Both the position numbers and the translations under genes were made by a program. Under the pieces are notes generated by a model, which worked only from the letters and a program-made list of their open reading frames with translations, was not told where the DNA came from and did not search any database. A stretch of DNA of 64,000 bases, from assembly GCF_023707985.1 (NCBI RefSeq), contig NZ_BRCF01000001.1, forward strand, positions 183,967 through 247,966, in the 5' to 3' direction. Origin of the DNA: Sporosarcina sp. NCCP-2716 (GTDB taxonomy: Bacteria > Bacillota > Bacilli > Bacillales_A > Planococcaceae). This document shows positions 1-7,423 of this stretch, piece after piece. Position 1 is the first letter of the stretch. Each line of letters opens with the position of its first letter.

Positions 1-29
1 TACAGGCTATTAACGGAGGTGCAGGTAAA

Positions 30-1079
30 ATCACTTTTAAACGAATTGGCATCACTGCCCTGCTGGCCGTCCTGGTCACGATTTTCATGGTATACCCGAT
101 GGACAGTTACGTTTCCCAGCCGGGAGGCGCATACGAACTGTCGCCGCTCGTCCATGTCGAAGGCGGCGATGAAAAAGACACGGGGACGTTCAGCTTAATG
201 ACGATCTCGGTCGGAAAAGCGACACCTGCCACGTACGTGTGGTCCAAAATCTCCGATAAGATGAAACTGCTGCCTGCGAGCACAGTGCGCCGGCACGGGG
301 AGGACGACCGGGAATACAATATCCGCCAGCTGCGTCTCATGACGGACTCGCAATTCAATGCGATCACTGTCGCCTTCGAGAGAGCGGGCAAACCTGTCGA
401 AATCGACTTCGCCGGCATTTATATCCAGCACGTCGTGGACGGCAGCGCATCGGACGGCAAGCTGGAGGCCGGCGACCGGATCACAGGGGTGGACGGCAAA
501 AGATTAGTCGAACCCGATCAATTCGCCGCGTATGTGACCGATCAGCGCAAAGGTGACACGCTCGAAGTGGAAGGGGAGCGGGAAGGGAAACCGTTCAAGA
601 CGGATATCACCCTGAAAGAGATCCCTGAAGCGAAAGGGAAAGTCGGCCTCGGCATCCAGTACCAGGAAGACCGGTCGCTGAAAACGATCCCGAAAGTCAC
701 GTTCAACACATCCGAGATCGGCGGTCCGTCAGCAGGACTGATGTTCACGCTTGAAATCATCAACCAGCTGGATGAGCGGGACATCACGAAAGGCTATACG
801 GTCGCCGGGACCGGTGAAATGCTGCCGGGCGGCACGGTCGGCCGGATCGGCGGCATCGACTTCAAAGTGATGGCAGCGGACAGGGACGGCATGGAGATCT
901 TCTTCGCCCCCGACGATGAGCTGCCTGACGAAGTGAAAGCAGCCAACCCGGGAATCCGCAGCAACTATGAAGAAGCCGCGGAGACCGCAAAAAAAATCGG
1001 CACGAAGATGAAGATCGTGCCGGTGAAAACGGTCGATGACGCATTGGATTATCTGGACAGACTGGAACCGAAAAAGTGA
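30..1079 (+). CDS. ylbL: YlbL-like membrane-anchored PDZ/Lon-type serine protease
   Basis: SepM/YlbL-family protease: an N-terminal hydrophobic anchor, a PDZ domain in the middle and a C-terminal Lon-type proteolytic domain acting outside the membrane. The Lon Ser-Lys dyad is visible as GGPSAG (Ser about residue 234) and the Lys of DFKVMAAD (about residue 279). The first ATG in frame is at 87, but that start cuts off a clear transmembrane segment (ALLAVLVTIF) encoded just before it. A strong ribosome site (GGAGGTG, 15-21) is followed by no ATG, GTG or TTG in frame; the best-spaced codon is ATC at 30, used here as the provisional start. The frame stays open to the window edge, so an earlier start outside cannot be excluded. 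A TAA at 11-13 in another frame may end the upstream gene. The neighbour tmcAL converges, with 13 bases between the two stop codons. Confidence 0.88.
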   Translation: MTFKRIGITALLAVLVTIFMVYPMDSYVSQPGGAYELSPLVHVEGGDEKDTGTFSLMTISVGKATPATYVWSKISDKMKLLPASTVRRHGEDDREYNIRQLRLMTDSQFNAITVAFERAGKPVEIDFAGIYIQHVVDGSASDGKLEAGDRITGVDGKRLVEPDQFAAYVTDQRKGDTLEVEGEREGKPFKTDITLKEIPEAKGKVGLGIQYQEDRSLKTIPKVTFNTSEIGGPSAGLMFTLEIINQLDERDITKGYTVAGTGEMLPGGTVGRIGGIDFKVMAADRDGMEIFFAPDDELPDEVKAANPGIRSNYEEAAETAKKIGTKMKIVPVKTVDDALDYLDRLEPKK

Positions 1080-1092
1080 CAGGGAACCGGAA

Positions 1093-2319
1093 TCAGCCTT
1101 CCATGATCGGCGGCGTCCTGTAGTCCAGGCCGATGAGCGGCTCCAGCGGGTCGATCCCGAAAGCATAACTGTCGGAGACACGGGCGGAGAGCCTGGCCGC
1201 TGCACTGTCGTGCGAAGCGAGCCGGCTGACTGCAGGCAGCGTCATGTCTTCCTTATGGAGCTTCAGATAGCGCCGCCCTGCAGGTGTCGCCCCGAGGATC
1301 CTCAGGTGATCGGGGGCAGCTGCTTCGTCACGCATGTCCTTCGTGACGCCGGTATAGATATGGGTCAGCATCCTCTGCAGGCGCGTCCACGTATACCGTT
1401 TCGACTTTACCCTGGCCATGAACGACGGAAAGTCCCCGGAAGTCTTGGCTGCCTTGAAGAATGCATTCTCGAGCCCTTCCGCCACGTCCGCAATGCGGGC
1501 GAGTTCCACCGGTCCGCTGCGGAGGATCTGGAAACGCAGCTGGGGATAGAACCGTTCCCAGCTGCCGAAATGATTGCGGCTGCCGAGCCAGGTGCTTAAC
1601 GCTCCGTATGTCGCGTCCGGCACGAACGGCCGGATGCTTTCCAGCGGGCTGCCTGCTGCCGGCCGGCTGAATATCTCTTTCCGGATGCCCGTTGCGCTTG
1701 CAATGCGGGAGTGGACGGAAATGTCGTCATAGTAACCGGCGCCGAGTCGCTGTACGGTGAAGGGCGTCATGGCAGACCCGATTGCGGCTGCCGCCTCCAT
1801 ATAATGAAAGCCCAGAATGTTGTTGGGTTTCGACAGATCGACCGTGGATGTCTCGTCCTGATGCTTCCGGACAAGTGATTCATACGCTTCGTTGAGCGCT
1901 TTCGGATAACTGATGCCGGTCCTGACGGCTGCCCGGACAGCCTCTTCGTATTTAGGACGCACCGCGCGCAGACGTTCCATCGTCTCCCGGAACGGTCCGA
2001 TGCTGCCGTTCTCACTGCCGAAGCAGAAGCCTGAGCAGCCCGCCGCATCCAGGAGCCGGATGGCGCCTTCCGAAAAGGCAGGTGCATTCGCCGTTGCGTT
2101 CGCATACGGGAGCTCGATGACCAGGTCGACTCCGTTTGCGAGCGCCATCCTGGTCCGCGTCCATTTATCGACGAGCGCAGGCTCGCCGCGCTGCAGGAAA
2201 TCGCCGCTCATGACGGCGACCACGGCATCCGCGCCGGATTCCAGTTTTGCCTGTTCCGCTTGATAGCGGTGGCCGTTATGGAATGGGTTGTATTCGGCGA
2301 CAATTCCGACTGCTTTCAT
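1093..2319 (-). CDS. tmcAL: tRNA(Met) cytidine acetate ligase TmcAL (YlbM)
   Basis: The family uses ATP and acetate to acetylate the wobble cytidine (C34) of elongator tRNA(Met) in the cytoplasm. The 408-residue protein opens with a nucleotidyltransferase fold carrying EYNPFHNGH, whose HxGH motif (residues 14-17) binds the nucleotide, followed by a conserved SGDFLQRGEPA stretch. Length matches B. subtilis YlbM (about 415 residues). The ATG lies at 2319 on the minus strand behind GAACGTGGAGTGA. Its position between ylbL and ylbN is the usual Bacillales arrangement. It runs divergently from ylbN, whose promoter occupies the shared spacer. Confidence 0.93.
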   Translation of the reverse strand: MKAVGIVAEYNPFHNGHRYQAEQAKLESGADAVVAVMSGDFLQRGEPALVDKWTRTRMALANGVDLVIELPYANATANAPAFSEGAIRLLDAAGCSGFCFGSENGSIGPFRETMERLRAVRPKYEEAVRAAVRTGISYPKALNEAYESLVRKHQDETSTVDLSKPNNILGFHYMEAAAAIGSAMTPFTVQRLGAGYYDDISVHSRIASATGIRKEIFSRPAAGSPLESIRPFVPDATYGALSTWLGSRNHFGSWERFYPQLRFQILRSGPVELARIADVAEGLENAFFKAAKTSGDFPSFMARVKSKRYTWTRLQRMLTHIYTGVTKDMRDEAAAPDHLRILGATPAGRRYLKLHKEDMTLPAVSRLASHDSAAARLSARVSDSYAFGIDPLEPLIGLDYRTPPIMEG

Positions 2320-2398
2320 ATCACTCCACGTTCCTTTCTTTGATTACTGTCAGAAGTTAAGTATAATGAAACAAGAAAAGAAGTGACAAGAAAATATC

Positions 2399-2427
2399 TT
2401 GACATCTTTTTTTATCCGCTATATAAT
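2399..2427 (+). promoter_or_regulatory. Consensus sigma-A promoter for ylbN-rpmF
   Basis: TTGACA (2399-2404), exactly 17 bases, then TATAAT (2422-2427): a full consensus match in both hexamers with ideal spacing. Predicted transcription starts near 2434, about 20 bases before the ylbN ATG. A strong constitutive promoter suits a ribosomal protein gene. It also rules out the longer reading of ylbN that would begin at 2383, upstream of the -35. Confidence 0.93.
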
Positions 2428-2454
2428 CAAAAGTGTTGTCTTGAGGTGATAGGC

Positions 2455-2988
2455 ATGAAATGGTCAATTCATCAGTTGCGAAAGTTCAAGCAGGGAGCCA
2501 TACCGCTTGACGAAGTGGTTGATCTTGGAGCTGTTAAGGAACGGAACCCCGAAATTCGGGATATTCCGCCTGTTCAGCTGACTGGTTATTGTACAGTCGG
2601 TTCCAAGAAGATATCCTTCCATTTCCGGCTCGAAGGTTCGATGACACTGCCGTGTGCACGCACGTGGCAGGATGTCCATTATCCGTTTCTCATCGAAACG
2701 GACGAACAGTTCAGCTGGGACGAACACGTCTTGGCTCAGGACGATGAGATCCATCCGCTTACGGGGGAGATGATCGATCCGATGCCGCTGTTCGAGGAAC
2801 TGGTTCTTCTTGAAGTGCCGATGCAAGTCTATTGTGATGACGCAGACTCGATGACGGAAGCATCCGGAGCCGGCTGGTCATATACGACGGACGATGAGTA
2901 CGAGAAGCAGCAGGCTGAGGAGCAGGAAACCAAAACGGACCCGAGACTTGCGGACTTAGCAAGATTTTTTGAATCCGATAACGACTAG
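2455..2988 (+). CDS. ylbN: YceD/DUF177 family protein (YlbN)
   Basis: A 177-residue acidic protein of the YceD (DUF177) family, which sits next to rpmF (L32) across bacteria. The family has been linked to rRNA processing in plants and bacteria, but a precise biochemical role in Bacillales is not settled. The start is ATG 2455, behind TTGAGGTGAT and downstream of the promoter. The central region ([18 protein letters not shown], then TLPCARTW) is the typical YceD core. The C-terminus is rich in Glu and Asp. It is cotranscribed with rpmF 22 bases downstream. Confidence 0.9.
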   Translation: MKWSIHQLRKFKQGAIPLDEVVDLGAVKERNPEIRDIPPVQLTGYCTVGSKKISFHFRLEGSMTLPCARTWQDVHYPFLIETDEQFSWDEHVLAQDDEIHPLTGEMIDPMPLFEELVLLEVPMQVYCDDADSMTEASGAGWSYTTDDEYEKQQAEEQETKTDPRLADLARFFESDND

Positions 2989-3010
2989 TCGAAATAAGGA
3001 GGTGCCTCTA

Positions 3011-3184
3011 ATGGCAGTACCAAAGAGAAGAACATCTAAAACCAAAAAGAACATGCGCCGTACCCATTACAAATTGCAAGTTCCAGGTATGACAACTTGT
3101 GAAAATTGCGGTGAGTTGAAATTGGCACACCGCATCTGTAAGTCATGCGGTCAATACAAAGGGAAAGTTGTTGTAGGCGAATAA
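3011..3184 (+). CDS. rpmF: 50S ribosomal protein bL32, zinc-binding form
   Basis: A 57-residue large-subunit protein near the peptide exit side. It begins [17 protein letters not shown] and has the four cysteines of the zinc ribbon (CENC at 30-33 and CKSC at 43-46), so this is the zinc-dependent (C+) paralogue. The start is ATG 3011 behind AAGGAGGTG. It is the second gene after the strong ylbN promoter and is followed by a terminator at 3228. Confidence 0.97.
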   Translation: MAVPKRRTSKTKKNMRRTHYKLQVPGMTTCENCGELKLAHRICKSCGQYKGKVVVGE

Positions 3185-3227
3185 TTCAGATTCTGCCGCA
3201 ATGTCCGGATAGCGCTGCGCTGTCCTG

Positions 3228-3265
3228 AAGGCTGCCGGGAAACCATGGTTCCCGGCAGCCTTTTT
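3228..3265 (+). terminator. Rho-independent terminator after rpmF
   Basis: Near-perfect hairpin GGCTGCCGGGAA / TTCCCGGCAGCC around a short loop, then TTTTT. It closes the ylbN-rpmF unit and separates it from the crotonase gene at 3297. Confidence 0.93.
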
Positions 3266-3296
3266 CTATGCAGAAAAATATTCAGGAGGGGTTCGA

Positions 3297-4070
3297 ATGG
3301 CATATACATTGACGGAAAATGACGGGGTCCTGACGTTTTCGATCGACCGTCCGGAAGTACGCAATGCGGTCAATCATGACGTGATGGACGGGCTGGAACG
3401 CTTCATCGGTAAACTGGAGGAAGATCCGGACGTCAAGTGGGGAGTCATCACTTCGGAAGGCGGGAAAGCGTTCTGTTCAGGAGGGGACCTGGAAGAGTTC
3501 CATTCGTTCCGGACAGCGGAAGACGCCCGTCCGATGCTCACCCGCATGACGCGGCTCCTTTATCGGCTGGCGGGCGTGCATGTGCCGGTCGTCGCCCTCA
3601 TGGACGGAGCGGCGGTCGGCGGCGGCTGTGAACTGGCGGCGGCGTGCGATTTCCGGCTGATGCGGTCCGATGCGAAAGCGGGGTTCATCCAGGGGACGCT
3701 CGCGATCACGACAGGCTGGGGCGGGGCGTCACTGCTGTATGAGAAGGACGGGAACCACAGCCGCACTCTGCAGCTGCTAATGGGGGCCGGCGTGCACACC
3801 GCCGAAACGCTTGAAGGACTCGGATGGGTGACCGAAGTGTACAGCGGCAGCAAGGAAGCTGCGCTTGACCGGTTCCTCAAGCAGTATGCGGCAATCGCTC
3901 CGGGCGTGCTGCGTGCCTACAAAGCGGTGGCTGTCCGCAAGTTCGAATCCGCGGATCTGCAGGGGCGGATGCTGGCCGAATCCGAACAGTGCGCGGTCCT
4001 GTGGGAGAGCGAAGCGCACCATGAAGCCGTGAGGCGATTCAGGGAAAAGAAGCAGCCCAGTGAAGATTGA
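3297..4070 (+). CDS. Crotonase-superfamily protein, atypical active site (decarboxylase-like?)
   Basis: A 257-residue enoyl-CoA hydratase/isomerase-fold protein with the oxyanion-hole segments intact (FCSGGD at 59-64 and VGGGCELAAACDFRLM from about 107). In true enoyl-CoA hydratases two glutamates act; on my alignment both positions read Gln here (Q132 in FIQGTLAI and Q159 in TLQLLMG), and a Trp (W141, TGWGG) sits where hydratases have Ala. ACDFRLM and WGG resemble, from memory, the ethylmalonyl-CoA decarboxylase branch (ECHDC1). A plain hydratase role is therefore doubtful. The ATG at 3297 follows AGGAGGGG. It stands before a biotin carrier and carboxyltransferase, which suggests acyl-CoA carboxylation or its proofreading. 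Confidence 0.85.
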   Translation: MAYTLTENDGVLTFSIDRPEVRNAVNHDVMDGLERFIGKLEEDPDVKWGVITSEGGKAFCSGGDLEEFHSFRTAEDARPMLTRMTRLLYRLAGVHVPVVALMDGAAVGGGCELAAACDFRLMRSDAKAGFIQGTLAITTGWGGASLLYEKDGNHSRTLQLLMGAGVHTAETLEGLGWVTEVYSGSKEAALDRFLKQYAAIAPGVLRAYKAVAVRKFESADLQGRMLAESEQCAVLWESEAHHEAVRRFREKKQPSED

Positions 4071-4094
4071 ATTTTCAAAAGACGCAAGAATAGT

Positions 4095-4108
4095 TGAAAA
4101 CGATTTCA
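4095..4108 (+). promoter_or_regulatory. Catabolite-responsive element (cre) before the carboxylase genes
   Basis: TGAAAACGATTTCA matches the CcpA consensus TGWAANCGNTNWCA at every defined position and is palindromic. It overlaps a possible -35 (TTGAAA, 4094-4099) with TAAACT (4118-4123) as -10. The inference is that CcpA represses the biotin carrier and carboxyltransferase genes while preferred sugars are present, as expected for an acyl-CoA or amino-acid catabolic function. Confidence 0.72.
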
Positions 4109-4185
4109 ATTATCAGATAAACTAGAGAAAGATATTTGAAATCTATCTATCTGATGAGGAAGCGAATGTTGAGGAGGAGAAAGAA

Positions 4186-4401
4186 ATGGCAGAAGTACGT
4201 TCATCTATGACAGGCACGGTATTCACGATCGAAGTGGAAGTAGGCCAGGAAGTGAAGAAGGGGGATGTCGTCGTCATCCTCGAATCGATGAAGATGGAAA
4301 TCCCGGTTGAAGCTGAAATGGACGGCAAAGTCGCTTCCATCGCAGTGAAGGAAGAGGACTTTGTGGATGAAGGGGACGTCATCCTGACATTCGAAGGATA
4401 A
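4186..4401 (+). CDS. Biotin carboxyl carrier protein (stand-alone biotinyl domain)
   Basis: A 71-residue protein consisting only of a biotinyl/lipoyl-like domain. The biotinylation motif is ESMKMEI with Lys36 as acceptor. It resembles YngHB, the carrier of the B. subtilis yng acyl-CoA carboxylase, rather than AccB, which has a long N-terminal extension. It should shuttle carboxybiotin from a biotin carboxylase to the carboxyltransferase encoded 25 bases downstream. ATG 4186 follows GAGGAGGAGAAAGA. No biotin carboxylase gene lies in this window. Confidence 0.93.
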   Translation: MAEVRSSMTGTVFTIEVEVGQEVKKGDVVVILESMKMEIPVEAEMDGKVASIAVKEEDFVDEGDVILTFEG

Positions 4402-4426
4402 GCAGATCACAGAAGGGGGAATTGGC

Positions 4427-5980
4427 GTGACGAACAGCACAGAAGAACAAAAGGGGTATAACGTCAAACTGGACGAGCATCTGGAAACGATCTTTGCGGG
4501 CGGTCAGCCGAAATATCACGACAAAGCAGCGGAACAGGGCAAGCTGTTTGTCCGAAAGCGGCTTGAACTGCTCTTCGATAACGGGAAATATACGGAAGAC
4601 GGCCGTTTCGCCAATTGTGAAGCGGACGGACTGCCGGCGGACGGTGTCGTGACGGCGATGGGGAAAGTCGGCGGGCAGACGGTCTGTGTCATGGCGAACG
4701 ACTCGACGATCAAAGCCGGGTCGTGGGGATCCCGCACGGTCGAGAAGATCATCCGGATCCAGGAAACCGCTGAAATGCACCGCGTTCCGATGCTCTACCT
4801 GGTCGATTCCGCGGGCGCGCGGATCACGGATCAGCTGGACATGTTCCCGAACCGGCGGGGGGCCGGCCGGATCTTCCATAACCAAGTGCGGCTGTCGGGG
4901 TTCATCCCCCAGATCTGCCTGCTGTTCGGACCGTCCGCGGCGGGCGGTGCGTACATCCCGGCGTTCTGCGACATCGTCATCATGGTGAAAGGGAACGCTT
5001 CGATGTACCTCGGTTCCCCGCGGATGGCGGAAAAGGTCATCGGTCAGAAAGTGTCGCTCGAAGAGATGGGCGGCGCGGAAATGCACTGTTCGGTGAGCGG
5101 CTGCGGCGATGTGCTTGCTGAGACTGAAGAGGAAGCCATCGCGGAAGCGCAGCGGTATCTCGCGTTCTTCCCGGCCAACTTCACAGAGGCTGCTCCGCTG
5201 AAAGAAGCTGTGCAGGCGAAAGCCGGCCGGACGCTCGAGGAGATCATCCCTGAGAACCAGAACGCGCCGTTCAATATGCATGAGGCGATCGACACGCTGA
5301 TCGATGCGGACAGTTTCTTCGAAGTGAAGAAGAAGTTCGCACCGGAACTGATCACGGGGCTTGCCCGGATCGACGGCCGGCCTGTCGGGATCATCGCGAA
5401 CCAGCCGAAAGCGAAAGGCGGGGTGCTGTTCGGCGATTCGGCGGATAAAGGGGCGAAGTTCATCAACCTGTGTGACGCGTTCTCGATTCCGCTGCTGTTC
5501 CTTGCCGACGTCCCGGGCTTCATGATCGGGACGAAAGTGGAACGGGAAGGGATCATCCGCCACGGCGCGAAGCTGATCATGGCGATGAGTTCCGCGACGG
5601 TGCCGAAGATCTCGGTCGTCGTCCGGAAGGCGTACGGTGCCGGGCTGTATGCAATGGCGGGTCCGGCGTTCGAGCCGGATGTCTGCATCGCCCTGCCGAC
5701 AGCGCAGATCGCAGTGATGGGGCCGGAAGCGGCGGTCAACGCCGTCTATTCCAATAAGATCGAGGCGATCGAGGATCCGAAAGAGCGCCGTGCATTCGTG
5801 CAGGCGAAACAGCAGGAATACAAGGAAGAGATCGACATCTACCGGCTTGCGTCCGAGATGATCATCGACGAAATCGTCAAACCTTCCGATCTGCGTGCCG
5901 TCCTTGCAGACCGTTTCGCACTGTACAGCACGAAGGTGGTCCCGCAGCCGCCTCGCAAACATCCGGTCTATCCTGTATAA
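4427..5980 (+). CDS. Acyl-CoA carboxylase carboxyltransferase (beta) subunit
   Basis: A 517-residue carboxyltransferase of the PccB/YngE/methylcrotonyl-CoA carboxylase type. It moves the carboxyl group from carboxybiotin onto an acyl-CoA. Both crotonase-like halves are present. The N-terminal half includes LVDSAGAR and GPSAAGGAY. The C-terminal half includes FLADVPGFMIG and a GAGLYAMAG stretch. The start is GTG 4427 behind AGAAGGGGG. Substrate (propionyl-, methylcrotonyl- or another CoA) cannot be told from the sequence by eye. The adjoining biotin carrier and the cre site point to a catabolic enzyme, distinct from the AccA/AccD acetyl-CoA carboxylase. A terminator follows. Confidence 0.92.
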   Translation: MTNSTEEQKGYNVKLDEHLETIFAGGQPKYHDKAAEQGKLFVRKRLELLFDNGKYTEDGRFANCEADGLPADGVVTAMGKVGGQTVCVMANDSTIKAGSWGSRTVEKIIRIQETAEMHRVPMLYLVDSAGARITDQLDMFPNRRGAGRIFHNQVRLSGFIPQICLLFGPSAAGGAYIPAFCDIVIMVKGNASMYLGSPRMAEKVIGQKVSLEEMGGAEMHCSVSGCGDVLAETEEEAIAEAQRYLAFFPANFTEAAPLKEAVQAKAGRTLEEIIPENQNAPFNMHEAIDTLIDADSFFEVKKKFAPELITGLARIDGRPVGIIANQPKAKGGVLFGDSADKGAKFINLCDAFSIPLLFLADVPGFMIGTKVEREGIIRHGAKLIMAMSSATVPKISVVVRKAYGAGLYAMAGPAFEPDVCIALPTAQIAVMGPEAAVNAVYSNKIEAIEDPKERRAFVQAKQQEYKEEIDIYRLASEMIIDEIVKPSDLRAVLADRFALYSTKVVPQPPRKHPVYPV

Positions 5981-5991
5981 TCCGTCGTACC

Positions 5992-6037
5992 GCTGCCCGG
6001 CCCGTTCCCTGAAGTGGACGGACCGGGCGGCTTTTTC
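5992..6037 (+). terminator. Terminator after the carboxyltransferase gene
   Basis: GC-rich hairpin, with arms GCTGCCCGGCCCGTCC-like and GGACCGGGCGGC, followed by TTTTT. The panE ribosome site starts about 12 bases later. Confidence 0.85.
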
Positions 6038-6056
6038 ATATGGAAGGGGAGGTAGC

Positions 6057-6947
6057 ATGGATATTGTAATCGGAGGAGCTGGCGCCATTGGACTGCTGAT
6101 CGGCTCCTGCCTCGCGGAAGCCGGGCATTCCGTTTCATTCTGGACGCGGCGGCCGGAGCAGGCACAGGCGCTCCGGGAAAACGGACTCGTCAGGATCGAG
6201 GGCGGATATACGGAGCGTTTCGCTGTCGGGGCATTCACTTCGGTCTGCGAGGCGCCCGCCGGAGCGATGTGGATCGCGGCCGTGAAATCCAGCGGGCTGC
6301 CGGCGCTCATCAGCCGGCTCGGGACTGCGGAGCCGCCGGGATATGTGCTGTTCATCCAAAACGGCATCCGCCACTTCGAGGAAGCGGACCGCCTGGATCT
6401 CCCGTCGTTCGGATTCGCATCGGTGACCTTCGGAGCCAGGCGTGAAAACGACTGGACGGTCCGCTGTCTCGGCAGGGGGCATATCGAAGCTGCACACTGG
6501 CAGGGGGATGCGGGACTGCTGGATACTTTGCTGCACAGCGCTTCCCCGGTGTTTCCGATCGTCCGGCAGGCGGATGCGGAATCGATGCTGTACCGGAAAG
6601 TGTTCGTCAACTGCTGCGTCAATCCGCTGACAGCGCTGCTCGGCGTCAAAAACGGGGAACTCCTGAAAAGACCGGCTGCACGTGGAATGATGGAAGCGGT
6701 ATATGGGGAACTGGCTGCAGCGTATCCGGACATCGCTGGACAGATTGCGTTCAGCGACGTGGAAGCGGTCTGCTCCAATACGGCCGGGAATGAATCCTCC
6801 ATGCTGACGGACCGGAGAAAGGGCGTGCCGATGGAGACCGATACGATCGTGACGGCAGTGATCGGCAGGCGCCGGGATGAAATGCCTATGCTCGGTCTTC
6901 TCGAATCGCTCCTGAAAGCGATTGACGAAAGGGAAGAAAGCCTATGA
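6057..6947 (+). CDS. panE: 2-dehydropantoate 2-reductase (ketopantoate reductase, YlbQ)
   Basis: NADPH-dependent reduction of ketopantoate to pantoate for pantothenate and CoA synthesis in the cytoplasm. The 296-residue protein has the Rossmann motif GGAGAIG at residues 6-12 and the conserved KVFVNCCVNPLTALLGVKNG segment. In that segment Lys181 and the following asparagines correspond to the catalytic and substrate-binding residues of E. coli PanE. I chose ATG 6057 (behind GGGGAGGTAGC) because it begins exactly at the Rossmann strand; a longer frame from 5895 would run through the preceding gene and terminator. Its stop overlaps the start of the DUF3397 gene (ATGA). Confidence 0.93.
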   Translation: MDIVIGGAGAIGLLIGSCLAEAGHSVSFWTRRPEQAQALRENGLVRIEGGYTERFAVGAFTSVCEAPAGAMWIAAVKSSGLPALISRLGTAEPPGYVLFIQNGIRHFEEADRLDLPSFGFASVTFGARRENDWTVRCLGRGHIEAAHWQGDAGLLDTLLHSASPVFPIVRQADAESMLYRKVFVNCCVNPLTALLGVKNGELLKRPAARGMMEAVYGELAAAYPDIAGQIAFSDVEAVCSNTAGNESSMLTDRRKGVPMETDTIVTAVIGRRRDEMPMLGLLESLLKAIDEREESL

Positions 6948-7333
6948 TCGACGTATTCCAGCGCATCCTTACGCTTTTCATTGCGGTGCCATATGTCCTG
7001 ACAGCTGCAGTGTTCGCAGTCAGCAGACTGACGGGCCGCACACCGGTCAAATCGTTCCGGATTGCTGCTGACTGCACTGTCCCTTTCCTGATCCTCGCTG
7101 CACGGGTCATGATGAACGGGATGATCCCGAAAGCCGGAGCCGTGCTTCTGATCGGCATCCTGGCTGCCGGTATCAGCTGTGCGGTGGCCGAGCGGCTGCG
7201 CAGCAAGGAATTCAGGACGCGGCTCATGCTGCGCAACTTGTGGCGGATGCTGTTCATCGGTTTTTCCCTCATCTATATTCTGCTTGTGCTGGCCGGCCTC
7301 GTGATGGGCGTAGTGAGCTTCACTTCGGGCTAG
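6944..7333 (+). CDS. DUF3397 family four-helix membrane protein
   Basis: A 129-residue, strongly hydrophobic protein with about four transmembrane segments (around residues 7-27, 42-60, 65-85 and 104-125) and a basic stretch RLRSKEFRTRLMLRNLWR before the last helix. It fits the DUF3397 family found before bshC in Bacillales; no function is known to me. Translation is coupled to panE through an ATGA overlap. No terminator is visible before bshC. Confidence 0.8.
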   Translation: MIDVFQRILTLFIAVPYVLTAAVFAVSRLTGRTPVKSFRIAADCTVPFLILAARVMMNGMIPKAGAVLLIGILAAGISCAVAERLRSKEFRTRLMLRNLWRMLFIGFSLIYILLVLAGLVMGVVSFTSG

Positions 7334-7349
7334 GCGGCGAGCGTATCTG

Positions 7350-7378
7350 TTAGATGTCTCGGGCAAAAGTGATATACT
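7350..7378 (+). promoter_or_regulatory. Probable extended -10 promoter for bshC
   Basis: TATACT (7373-7378) preceded by TG at 7370-7371 forms an extended -10. The -35 region (TTAGAT, 7350-7355) is weak. It lies 46 bases before the bshC ATG. Confidence 0.55.
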
Positions 7379-7423
7379 CAGTCCATACAAAGTACACAGT
7401 TGGTGAAAAAAGGGGCTTGAACG

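Noticed and set aside
2383-2454. Longer N-terminus of YlbN from ATG 2383
   Set aside because: That start lies upstream of a consensus promoter (2399-2427), so it could not be translated from the main transcript, and the added residues have no family match.
4379-7390. A 1003-codon open frame on the minus strand
   Set aside because: It lies opposite the carboxyltransferase, panE and DUF3397 genes, reads as low-complexity His/Arg/Asp-rich protein without recognisable motifs, and is a by-product of high GC and codon bias on the coding strand.
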